Below are positions 55,161-64,000 of a DNA stretch of 64,000 bases, in pieces. Position 1 is the first letter of the stretch. The number at the start of each line of letters is the position of its first letter. The position numbers and the translations under genes were made by a program. The notes under the pieces are model-generated. The model did no database searches. It saw only the letters and a list, made by a program, of their open reading frames with translations, and had not been told where the DNA came from. Origin of the DNA: Nageia nagi (Eukaryota; Pinophyta); contig JBITNC010000001.1 of assembly GCA_050084985.1 (NCBI GenBank), positions 183,582,001 to 183,646,000 of the forward strand, read 5' to 3'.

Positions 55161-55627
55161 ACTTTTTTCTGTTTCAAGTCAATGCCACACATAATGTATA
55201 AAGCATCAAGAGATGATGCAAAATGTGTCAAATTGAGATACAACATGCAACACATATTGCATCTAAACATGATGCCACACTTGATGCCTCATGCATCTAG
55301 ATGGTGACTCGTTACATGATGCAATATGCGATTAATCAAGATGCATTGGAAAAAAACATAGTACATAAAAACATGATGCCATAATTGACACCTCATGTGT
55401 TTGTTCTATGACTCTTCACATGATGTTTTTTTGCATTTAAAACTTGACACCACACGTAATGCATAAAGCATCTAGAGATGATGCAATATGCATTTGATCG
55501 AGATGCATTGGTTGATGCTAAATCCATAAAATCATGATGGCACACCTAATGCATTGGTTGATAATACCTTTGGCATCAAGTGAAGCATTAACCAACTTGA
55601 CCAAAATATAAAAAAAATACACTACAG
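55161..55627. repeat. CACTA right subterminal repeats (GATGCA/TGCATC)
   Basis: At least seven GATGCA or TGCATC motifs lie between 55201 and 55620, with longer phrases repeated, such as 'aagcatc.agagatgatgcaa' (55201 and 55467), 'catgatgccacac' and 'agatgcattgg'. This density is typical of CACTA transposase-binding zones. Confidence 0.8.
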
Positions 55628-55670
55628 TTTGATGCATTGGTTGATGTAAAACCTTCTAAAGGTAGTAGTT
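55628..55670 (-). repeat. CACTA right terminal inverted repeat
   Basis: The reverse complement begins AACTACTACC and pairs with the left end at 33 of 43 bases. The terminal C has changed to A. Confidence 0.9.
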
Positions 55671-55673
55671 CAA
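55671..55673. repeat. Target-site duplication CAA, right of the CACTA
   Basis: It matches 33705-33707. The next codons continue Copia-A integrase. Confidence 0.85.
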
Positions 55674-56144
55674 GCTTTTGATTATTTTAAAGATTTTAAA
55701 ACTCCTATGGAAAAGTAAAGTGAATGTGTTGTGAAGTATTAAAGGATTGATATAGGAAGAGATTTTTTGTCCAATTAATTCCTCAAGTTTTTCAAGGATT
55801 GTGAAATAAAGAGGCAACTCACAACTACCTATACTTCACAACAAAATAGTGTATCAGAGAGGAAGAACCAGACCATAGTGGAGATGGTAAGGAGAATGTT
55901 ACAAAGGAAAAATTTGAGTAACATATATTGGAATAATTTAGTAAGGAAAATAATATACAACTTGAATAGAATTCCAACTTCAAGCTTAGATGAAATCACA
56001 CCTTATGAGGCATGGTACAAAAGAAAATCTAATGTTAAGAATTTTAGAGTTTTTGGTTGTCTAGATTATGCTCATATTCCTAATGAAAGTAGGAGAAAGT
56101 TAGATCTTAAGAGTCAAGCATGTATTTTTCTTGGCTATTATGAG
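55674..56144 (+). pseudogene. Copia-A integrase catalytic core, C-terminal part
   Basis: It continues the frame cut by the CACTA with 'AFDYFKDFKTPMEK'. Next come a damaged middle portion, 'CEIKRQLTTTYTSQQNSVSE', 'RKNQTIVEMVRRMLQRKNLS', 'NRIPTSSLDEITPYEAWYKR' and 'FRVFGCLDYAHIPNESRRKL'. The catalytic Glu (in 'SERKN') is kept. The open part from the Met at 55878 to 56147 has no stop. Catalysis of strand transfer would need both halves, now 22 kb apart. Confidence 0.85.
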
Positions 56145-56477
56145 TAAACCAAGGCATATAGATTTTATAATCCAAAAATATATAAGGTTTTTCTATCTAG
56201 AGATGTAATTTTTTATGAAGGAGGAGAATGGGATCATCAAAAATGCATTATTTATGATGAATCCAATGAAGATATCTCCTTTAAAGTGTACTCCATTGAT
56301 TAGATCAGAAAAGAAATTTCTTATATTCCAAGTCCTCCAAAGGTTGAAGAAATAAGGAAAGATAAAATAACACTTTAAGCATATCCATCCAATCAAATGT
56401 TGGATTAGAATTTTCAAAGGAGATTCTCAAGGAGCCAAGAAAGTGAAATTGATCAAGTTATAAAAAAGTTTGAGAAT
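56145..56477 (+). pseudogene. Copia-A linker between integrase and RT
   Basis: Reads like the usual variable part ('VFLSRDVIFYEGGEWD', 'DESNEDISFKVYS', 'RRFSRSQESEID') with several stops. No catalytic motif. Confidence 0.6.
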
Positions 56478-57411
56478 TTGAATATGTATGGTGATGAGGA
56501 TGATCATGAGCACAAAGGTGATGTAGTTAATTATGCATTGTTAACTAGTGTAGAGATTGAACCATCTAACTATGATCAAGGATGTACTAATGATTTGTGG
56601 TTGAAGGATATGGAGGAAGAGATCTCTTCCATCAACAAGAATGATACTTGGGAGCTTGTGGTGCTTCCCAAAGGTAAGAAGCATGTTAGGTGTAAATGGG
56701 TCTATAAGATCAAATGCAATGCTAATGAGAGCACTAAGAGACACAAAACAATGTTTGTGGTAGAGGGCTTCATCCAATGCTATAACATCAACTATGAAGA
56801 GATATTTTCCCTGGTAGCAAGGCAAGAGATAATCTAGTTGATTCTTTCTTTGGCTGCCTATAAAGGTTGGCAAGTGAATCATATGGATGTTAAAAGTGCA
56901 TTTCTTAATGGTTATTTGGATGAATAAGTACATGTGTAATAACCTTAAGTAGGTAAAAGAGAGTGAACATCTTATGTACAAGTTAAAGAAGGCATTTTAT
57001 GGGCTCAAGTAAGCTCCAAGAGATTGGTATGTAAGGATTGATGGTTATTTCCATCAATATGGTTTCATAAGTAGCAAGAGTGAGCCCACTCTCTGTATCA
57101 TGAAGATAGGTCAATACATCCTAGTTTTGTGCTTGTATGTAGATGATCTAATCTATATGGGTAGTGATGAATAATTGAATGATGATTTCAAGTATTCTAT
57201 GATGCAAGAATTTGAGATGAAGGATCTTGAACTGATGCACTACTTCCTTAGCATGGAGGTAGATCAAGGTAATGGTGAGATCTTCATTTATCAATCCAAA
57301 TATGCTCATGATATGTTAAATAAGTATGGTCTAGATTAATACCAACCACTACCAACTCCAATAGCTCATGGAAAGCTCTTACACAAAGATGATGGAACAC
57401 CAAAGGTTGAT
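56478..57411 (+). pseudogene. Copia-A reverse transcriptase (broken)
   Basis: The open part 56478-56837 contains 'DQGCTNDLWLKDMEEEISSI', 'KNDTWELVVLPKGKKHVRCK', 'WVYKIKCNANESTKRHKTMF' and 'NINYEEIFSLVA'. After a stop come 'WQVNHMDVKSAFLNG' and, in shifting frames, 'LKKAFYGLK.APRDWY', then 'VLCLYVDDLIYMG' with an intact YVDD box at 57136-57147, and 'LMHYFLSMEVDQGNGEIF'. RT palm motifs are all present, but at least four stops and two frame changes occur. Confidence 0.88.
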
Positions 57412-58038
57412 GTGATCACTTTCAAAGGATTAGTTGGGAGTTTGATGTTTCTCATCAACATAAGGCCTGATATTGCCTATGTTGTCTTAGTTGTGTTAAG
57501 GTACATGAGTGAACCTACTAAAGAACACATGAAGGCAATCAAGAGGATTATGAGGTATGTAAAAGGCACATCAGATTTTGGCATACACTACTACAAGCAT
57601 AATGAGGTAAAACTTTGTGGCTACAGTGACTTCGATTGGGGAAGTAACTTGGATGATAGAAAATCTACATCCAAACATTATTTTAACCTTGGTTTTGGAC
57701 TCATCTCATGGAGTTCAAAGAAATAAGCCATTATTGCTCTTTCATCTACTAAGAAGGAGTATATTGCGATCATAAGTGCTAGTACCCAAGCATTGTTATT
57801 AAAGAAATTTATGGAAGAATTTAATAAGAGACAAAGTGTTCCTACTATTTTATTCTATGAAAACCAAAATTCCATTCAATTGGCACATAATCTAGTCCAT
57901 CACAGCAAATCCAAGCATTTCAACATGAAGTATCACTTCATTCAGGATATGGTGGAGAAGGACATCATCAAATTGAGACATTACAATACCATGGATAACA
58001 TTATAGATATCTTTACCAAAGGAGTTGTTAAAACTTAG
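57412..58038 (+). pseudogene. Copia-A RNase H and end of pol
   Basis: Two open parts (57412-57726 and 57793-58038) read 'FKGLVGSLMFLINIRPDIAY', 'YMSEPTKEHMKAIKRIMRYV', 'LCGYSDFDWGSNLDDRKSTS', 'GFGLISWSSKK', then after a stop 'ALSSTKKEYIAI', and 'HHSKSKHFNMKYHFIQDMVE', 'DNIIDIFTKGVVKT'. RNase H acidic positions are visible (SDFDW; the E of 'STxEAEY' is in 'KKEY'). Very close to a full module, with one clear stop between the parts. Confidence 0.9.
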
Positions 58039-58093
58039 GTTTTGAAGCTAAAGAGCCTATTAGTGAGTGGAAGCTCAACATAAATTGGAAGAA

Positions 58094-58596
58094 TATTAGA
58101 AACTTAGCTCATTATTTGAGGTCAATGATTGAGTTTTTTTATTTTATAGCTCTCTATTCACAAGTGCAGTATGCTTAACAAACTGCTCCCCAAAAATAGT
58201 GTGCCTAGGATACTATGCCCCAAACATAGTGCACCTAGCACCAAGCCTAGTGTGCCTCATTCACTAAGTGCAATGTGCAACACCAGATGTAGTGCACCTC
58301 GATCCTTTGTACTAGGTATAGTGCTCCTAAAAATAGATCCTGATAGGCTATATTTGGCATGCATGGGATTACAATTTTTATCTTCCAATTTAGTTTAGAT
58401 ATTGCTATTTTGGCTGCTAATTTTGCCCATTTGTCTTCTAGTATGATAGGGTAAATTTAGAATATTCTAGTTTGCTTTTAGATTGAATTGTAACATGTTG
58501 TGATCATTCAACTTGATTTATTTTTAGCATATTCTATATCTAGTTTTGTACAAAACCTATATATATATAATGATTCCATTTTTTCAAATCATTAAA
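58094..58596 (+). repeat. 3' LTR of Copia-A
   Basis: 503 bp, collinear with and equal in length to 28600-29102. It lies about 55 bp after the end of pol and is followed by AGTAG. The short upstream tract 'attggaagaat' may be the decayed polypurine tract. A 75-codon open stretch inside it (58171-58398) is not a gene. Confidence 0.88.
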
Positions 58597-58601
58597 AGTA
58601 G
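58597..58601. repeat. Target-site duplication AGTAG, right of Copia-A
   Basis: It matches 28595-28599. Chromo-B coding resumes here. Confidence 0.8.
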
Positions 58602-60110
58602 AATACTTCTTAGAGAGTCTTGTTGCTAAATACTATGGAGAATGAAGTGGTAGGATTTGAGGGGATTAAATATCTATATGAATATAATGCAGATTTTGAG
58701 AATATTATGCAACAATGCAAAAGTGCAGTTGAGGGTGAGTCTTGTATAGTTTTTGAAGAATATTTTTTTCAAAATGATTACTTATTTAAGGATAATTGAT
58801 TATGCATTCCCAATGGCTTTATGAGAGAGAACATCTGAAGGGAATTACATAGTGAGGGTTTAGCTGGTCATTTTAGAGTAGCCAAAATTAAAACTCTTGT
58901 AGAGAAGTATTATTGATTGAAGATAAAGAGAGACATAATTTGGTTTATCTTTAGATGCAAAGTATGCCAAACGGTTAAGGGCTATGCACAAAATATAGGG
59001 TTGTATATGCCACTACCAGTTCCTACAAGACCATGGACTAATCTAAGTATGGATTTCATGTTGGGGTTTCCCAAGACACAAAGGGTTAAGGATTTAATTT
59101 TTATTTATGGTAGATAGATTTTCTAAAATGGCACATTTTATTGCTTTCCAAAAAACTAGTGATGCCACTAGGATTTTAGTCTTATTCTTTGATGAGGTTA
59201 AGTGGTTACATGGTGCTCCAAATACTATTACTTCTTATCGTGATACTAAGTTCTTGGGTCACTTTTAGAGGACATTGTGAAAGAAGTTAAACGTTAGGCT
59301 GCAATTCAATGGTTCTTACCACCCATAAATTGATGGGAAAAAAGATGTAGTGAACAGAATCTTAGGCAACCTCTTATGATGAATAGTTGGGAAAGAGCCA
59401 AAATAATGGGATTTAGCCTTATCACAAGTTGAATTTACATATAATAGATCAATAAATAGATCAATAGGTAAATCCCTTTTTTTTAATTATTTATGGTCAA
59501 AATCCTAGAGGTGTATTAGATTTGGTTGAGTTACCAATTGGGGAACAAGTTAGTAATGATGTAGAAGCATTCGTTGAGCATATCTAGAAAGTGCAAGAGT
59601 TAGTGAAAGAAAAATTGCATAGTAATTATAATTACAAAGAATCTATTGATGCACACAGAAGGGTGAAAGTGTTTGAAGAGAGAGATATGGTCATGGTTCA
59701 TCTTAGGAAAGAAATATTTCCTAAGAGGACATATAACAAATTGAAACTTAAGAAAATCAAGCCCTACGAGATTTTGAAGAAGATCAATGATAATGCTTAT
59801 ATAGTAGAGCTTCCTAATGAGTTTAATATTTCACCTATTTTAATGTTTATGATTTATTTTAGTATCTTAGTACTAGTAAGGATGGTGAATTACAAGAGGT
59901 AGTAAATTGGGTATAATAGATGCCTAAGAAGAAAAAGAACAAAGTTGCATAAGTGCTTGATAAGGAGGTGATCACCACCAAACATGGGACCTACAACAAA
60001 TACCTTATTTAGTGGGAAGGATTACTACAGTTAGATAAAACTTGGGTTTCATAATCAAAGCTACAGAAAATTGATAACAGAAGCTTTAGTATTTCAATTC
60101 AGCTAAACTC
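58602..60110 (+). pseudogene. Chromo-B integrase and chromodomain (broken)
   Basis: It resumes with 'LLLNTMENEVVGFEGIKYLY' and 'RELHSEGLAGHFRVAKIKTL', then 'FRCKVCQTVKGYAQNIGLYM' (CxxC kept), 'PLPVPTRPWTNLSMDFMLGF' (first catalytic Asp) and '[18 protein letters not shown]'. A segment with 'DTKFLGHF' holds the second Asp. 'DGKKDVVNRILGN' follows, where the catalytic Glu of 'DGQTEVVNR' is Asp. Then '[20 protein letters not shown]', '[20 protein letters not shown]' and '[18 protein letters not shown]'. The tail 'VLDKEVITTKHGTYNKYLI' with 'WEGL' is a chromodomain, which in chromoviruses guides insertion to particular chromatin. There are several frame changes and stops. Confidence 0.88.
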
Positions 60111-62439
60111 ATAGGAGCTAAGTTCTATTTCACCAGAGGAGAATGATGCACCTTGCTTTAAGCCATAAATTTTGATTATTTTGTTTGTTTGCCTTCAAAT
60201 TTAACATGTGATTATGCATGTGTGTCATACATCATGTGAATCTTTTGATTGAATTAACCCTCAAAAAATCATATTTTCAATACCTAACTACTCCATCTAG
60301 CATCCCAAAATTAGCTTTTGCTTTATGTTCTCCAGTTTTTTAGGCTTTCTTGCATACTTTAATAATTTTGTTATACATTAAGTTGAGTCCTAATATTTTA
60401 AATTAAGGTTTATTATTGTAATAGGGATGCATACACCAAATTTTGGGTACAATCCAACTCATTTATATTTTTAGATATTTTTAGAAAAAGATATTTTAAA
60501 GGTTTATTTGGTTTTTGGTTGCTATATGATGGATTGTATTCTCTTGGATAAGTATTGTGAATTCAGGAATGAGAAGAATTTTTTTTGCAAGTTTCTTCCA
60601 TTATATTGCATATTTGTTATGTGATTAGAGTCCATTTTTTTTGTCTCTTGCGGTTGAATTCATATAAAGATACCATAAAAATTAGAACTTGTTGATCTAT
60701 CAAGAATGGACCATTATCTATCTTCCTAAAGTGAAATAGGCTATCACTAATCCTTAGATGAGTCATTGTCGATCCTCTTTTGGAGGAATCCAAAGTCACG
60801 ATTAAGTTTGTTACCTTACAAACCTATAAGAATGTCAGATTATGCATAATAATAGTATAATAGGTCACGTAAGATAGAGTATCTAAATTCCAATCTTGAT
60901 AAGGCGACATTGAGAAACACCTAAAGAGTATATGCCACTATCAAGCTTAGAATATGTTATCCAAAGTTATCTTGATAGTGAAATTATGTGAATCTTGGTT
61001 ATATAGTAAACTTGATAATGTAACCCACTCCTTGGGTTGGTTCCCACACCTTGGATCTCATATTACCTACAAACAAGATACACATTAATCCATTATTATA
61101 GATTATGATGATTATAATATTGATAATAATGAAATAACTTTATAATAATAATAATTTAATGATTTTAAGTAATTACATAAATTAAATTTATGTAATTACA
61201 TAACATCAATTGAGATAAAGACCAATTAAGAAACTTTGTTAGTTCCTTAGAAAATATAATTTAGTCAAACAAATGAAGGGAAGACCAAAATTTTCAAAGG
61301 ATCATTGAAAAGAAATTCTCTATTTAAGTGAATCGGTAGACTTAAAAAGCATTTTAAGACTTCCTTATAATGTATAAGGTAAAATTATAGAGAAACTTTA
61401 CAAATTCAGATAGAGTAATGCATGGGAACTATGAATTAAAAATAAGGATTTATTTATTAAGATTGATATTTACCAGATGTTCGTAGAGAAGGAATCTGCG
61501 TTAGATATCGTAAATAAAATATTCTTCTTTTAGACTTGTTGTGCTCCTCAACTTTTGTCATATTGTGCTACTAATATTTGATTTAGGAATTCATTTGGTT
61601 ACATTAATATCATTTTTTCTCATTCAATTGTATGAAGTTTAGTGGCTTACTAATTGCCTACCATAAGAAAGGTCATCTATGACTATAACAATTACCTTAT
61701 GAAGTTCTACTAACTTGCACTCCCTTTTCCAAAGTATAAGAATAGACAATTTGTACATAATAACACTCAATCAATTTGGATATCTCAAAGATGACTAAAG
61801 TTTTGAATTCAATTAGATTATTGAAACAAGAAGGTATTAGTAAGTCGATAAAAGGAGTAAATAGGAAGGCATGGGGATGATCCTTTGTACTAAATTGGGA
61901 AGGATGTTAGCAGAAAATAATTTTGAACCATAGTCTAAAATTAAAGACTTAGTGACCCAAATGCCTATGGTGATGTAAAAACTTTATGGTAAATCATGTA
62001 GTTAGCAATTTAATGAAGTTAGTGATCTGAAGGACTTGGTAACAAAAGAAAGTTTAGCAATATAACGAACAACTATTTTAGCGAACTAAAGATAATAATG
62101 TAGTTATCGAAGTTAAAAATATCAATAAATTAAATGTTATGAATCACACATAAGGAACCAAACATCCACCTTGGCAATAAGAAGAGGATCCACATAATGA
62201 AGAAAGAGCACATCTAGAGAAGTGTGTTGTGAGTGTGTCATTAACGAAGATTAGAGAACATATTAGTTTGGCGATTAGATATTTAGATAGTTATCACTAG
62301 ATTATGACTATTTGTTCTAAAACTCTTTTCATTTACTAAAGAGATCCATTACTTAAATTTATTGTGTTATTAATATTATTATCTCTTCGTATTCAACATT
62401 CCATATTTATTTTCTTTGGTAAATTATCATTCTCAGTTG
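60111..62439. other. Downstream of Chromo-B: unassigned, may include its 3' LTR
   Basis: A short stretch at 60628-60667 ('gagtccattttttttgtctc' then 'ttgcggttgaattcatat') resembles 25534-25572 near the presumed 5' LTR end. Otherwise no partner repeat was found. 60840-62430 shows no domain, array or RNA gene. Minus-strand open stretch 60617-60799 is not convincing. Confidence 0.35.
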
Positions 62440-63400
62440 TAGGAAAGATCCTTAATGATCAATGTTAAGCAAGTTGTAGAAAATCGCCCAACAAGGGTTA
62501 CAATGGCCCTCATGGACTTTAAAAAATCTTATGATAAAATTTAATGGAATTACATAAAAGTTATGATGAGATCTATCAAAATAAGTGAGAAGTTTGTTAG
62601 AGTAATTATGATATCATTCAAGGATACCATAACTCATGTTGTAATGAGTGGTGTTCTTTTGATCCTATTCACCTTTGGTGGTTTATTAAGTAAGGTTACC
62701 CCTCGATCCCTTACCTCTTTTTCTTTACATTATCAAGATGATCCCTTAGATTCTTAAGGTCCACTCTTTATTCTTAAAAAAATTTGAGTGAAATTTTATT
62801 AATTTATTCAACAAATTAGATATTTATTACACCATATTCAAATATAAACCAATTATCCATGTATCTCTCCTTTTAAAATAGGTTGAGGAGGAGTGAATGT
62901 GATCAATCAAAGTTGGTGTGGTAAAACCAAACTAATATTGATTATGTTGATATAATATTCACTTAAGGGAATGTAGGAATAAATCAAGAGAAAAATAAAA
63001 TTAGTAAATGATTAATTTCTTGATCCTAAGAGGTCATTTTCAAGTATGTAAAAAAGTTTTATCTTTATATAATATTTATCATTATTTATGTTTTCTTCTT
63101 GATGTTCATCACTTCAAGGATTTGAAAAGAATAATAAAAAATATTAAGGTTGGATGGTAAAGATAAAAATAAAAGGCATATGGTTAAATGAAATAATATT
63201 TTTAGCTAAAGTTCTTAGGAGGTATTGGTTTGAGAGGCCCTAGATTATATAAATTCAATCTAGTTGTTTGATTTCTCAAGGTAATGATTGGTAATAAACC
63301 TTGGAAAGTTATGGTTAGGTATAATATTTCAATAGATTTTCTCAAGATTAATATATTTATTTTTTATTTAATCCATTAGATGATATTATTTTTTATAGAC
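62440..63400 (+). pseudogene. LINE (non-LTR) reverse transcriptase remnant
   Basis: In shifting frames: 'EVVENRPTRVTMALMDFKKS' (the K-tract equivalent of 'LDxxKAYD'), 'YDKI', 'WNYIKVMMRSIKISEKFVRV', 'IMISFKDTITHVVMSGV', then a decayed 'QGxPLSPYLF' region. After a gap comes 'QVCKKVLSLYNIYHYLCFLL', 'DVHHFKDLKRIIKN', 'KFLGGIGLRGPRLYKFNLVV' and 'NKPWKVMVRYNIS'. This is the RT palm and thumb of plant LINEs. The catalytic 'FADD' box is not visible, and the 5' end, endonuclease and poly(A) tail are not found. Confidence 0.75.
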
Positions 63401-63540
63401 ACAAGTATTCTTCAACCACATACTTTGAATGTATATCCTGTAAATCTTGGGCCTATATAACCCAAATCAGCCAAAATCCATCTTGCATTTATTTGATTGT
63501 TTTCTACTATAAAACTTTTACCATGAGATGTCTAAAAATA

Positions 63541-63650
63541 TATATACATGTATTAAAAATGTATAGCAAATGTATTAAAAACGTATAATTCCATATATAC
63601 ACATGTTAAAAATGTATAGCAAATGTATTAAAAATGTATAGTTCAAACAT
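63541..63650 (+). repeat. Two-copy tandem repeat, ~53 bp
   Basis: 'tatatacatgtattaaaaat', then 'gtatagcaaatgtattaaaa' and 'acgtataattcca' is repeated with small changes from 63594. Confidence 0.9.
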
Positions 63651-64000
63651 ACTAGATAAGATGATGTTTCAATTATACTTTAAATGGATGGATATATCAA
63701 TGTTTCTCATTATCTTTTTTAAAATTTATATTTATCAATTTTTAAAGAGTTATTTCTGATTAAAAAATTTAATGAGGAAACAGCAGATCAATGTGCATTG
63801 TTCCAAGTCATTTGATGTTATTCAGGTTTTTACTCTAAAACCAAAAATTACTTTACATGAATGTTTTTACGACAGAAATTAATTAATGATGAATTTTTGA
63901 AAAAATTAATTTCTCAATAATATTTTATTTATCATTATATTAGATATTGAGAGCATGTCAATCATGTAAAAACAATTTCATTCCACTGTCATATTAAACA
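63651..64000. other. Unassigned AT-rich end of window
   Basis: No feature was recognised. Confidence 0.5.

Larger units (their letters stand above)
33708..55670 (-). mobile_element. CACTA (En/Spm, CMC) DNA transposon, ~22 kb
   Basis: The left end starts CACTACTACA. The right end, reverse-complemented, starts AACTACTACC, and 33 of the 43 terminal bases agree without gaps. The ends are bracketed by CAA, and the flanks rejoin in frame inside Copia-A's integrase. The interior holds decayed TNP2-type transposase segments (minus strand), a SET-like region (minus), a possible Transposase_24-like gene (plus), telomere-like arrays, an ATTAAC satellite, a Tat LTR fragment and Copia-B. Both subterminal zones are rich in GATGCA/TGCATC, as expected for transposase binding. 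Without Copia-B it would be about 17.8 kb, long for the superfamily. Confidence 0.92.
28600..58596 (+). mobile_element. Copia-A: Ty1/Copia retrotransposon expanded to ~30 kb by nested insertions
   Basis: Two directly repeated LTRs of equal length (28600-29102 and 58094-58596) are flanked by AGTAG. The interior carries an integrase start (33285-33704) and the rest of integrase, RT and RNase H (55674-58038), separated by a CACTA transposon. No gag or protease is visible; a minus-strand Tat fragment occupies their place. The element sits inside Chromo-B between RNase H and integrase. Frames are interrupted throughout, so it is dead. Confidence 0.85.
25534..60667 (+). mobile_element. Chromo-B: Ty3/Gypsy chromovirus split by a ~30 kb insertion
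   Basis: The 5' half (gag, protease, RT, RNase H) ends at 28599 and the 3' half (linker, integrase, chromodomain) resumes at 58597-58601. Both are on the plus strand and in correct order, with AGTAG at both edges of the insert. A degenerate primer site is suggested at 25576-25587 ('tagtattagata', compare tggtatcagagc). A stretch at 25534-25572 resembles 60628-60667 and may be the two LTR 3' ends. The true outer edges are not resolved. Every frame is broken. Confidence 0.7.

Noticed and set aside
56193-56981. Minus-strand open frames of 74 and 146 codons
   Set aside because: Antisense shadows of Copia-A RT, whose motifs read on the plus strand.
58171-58398. Open frame inside the Copia-A 3' LTR
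   Set aside because: It is LTR sequence; the same stretch in the 5' LTR is not open in the same way and no domain is seen.
60628-60667. Certain 3' LTR end of Chromo-B
   Set aside because: Only about 37 bp resemble 25534-25572 and no longer alignment was found, so it is kept as a suggestion only.

Overview
This window looks like repeat-rich intergenic DNA of a large seed-plant nuclear genome. A gymnosperm is my best guess, for four reasons: very AT-rich sequence, LTRs so old that the two copies differ widely, tracts resembling the plant telomere heptamer far from any chromosome end, and a decayed pentatricopeptide-repeat (PPR) copy. I see no intact host gene, no tRNA or rRNA gene and no CRISPR array. 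Almost every recognisable coding stretch is a broken transposon gene, and many short open frames are chance gaps between stops.

Layout. (1) 1-12880: an old minus-strand Ty3/Gypsy element of the Tat type (here Tat-1) with long diverged LTRs, gag, protease, RT, two RNase H domains and half an integrase. A truncated Copia 3' end (2565-3347) interrupts its integrase. (2) 13340-14308: a ~1 kb element with perfect 18-bp terminal inverted repeats and an internal tandem duplication. (3) 16164-~21200: a plus-strand LTR element (Tat-2) whose LTRs contain a ~56-bp minisatellite. Its interior carries an antisense plant-mobile-domain-like remnant instead of pol. (4) 21550-23160: a PPR pseudogene. (5) ~24000-60670: a four-deep nest. 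(6) 62440-63400: a decayed LINE reverse transcriptase.

The nest can be read from target-site duplications. A Ty3/Gypsy chromovirus (Chromo-B; gag-protease-RT-RNase H at 25.9-28.6 kb, integrase plus chromodomain at 58.6-60.1 kb) was split by a Ty1/Copia element (Copia-A, 28600-58596). Copia-A has two 503-bp LTRs and the duplication AGTAG. It was in turn hit by a minus-strand Tat fragment (Tat-C, ~29103-33285) and by a ~22 kb CACTA (En/Spm) DNA transposon at 33708-55670 (43-bp TIRs, duplication CAA). The CACTA contains a further Copia (Copia-B, 43035-47145; duplication TTAAG; initiator-Met primer site). In the two outer cases the flanks, with one duplication copy removed, continue in the expected protein order.

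The CACTA is the most interesting object. Besides decayed TNP2-type transposase, DUF4218-like and DUF4216-like segments (minus strand) and a possible Transposase_24-like gene (plus strand), it carries a SET-domain-like coding region directly upstream of the transposase on the same strand. It also carries kilobases of degenerate telomere-like repeats in higher-order units and an ATTAAC-type satellite. All protein-family assignments come from reading translations by eye; no database was searched.
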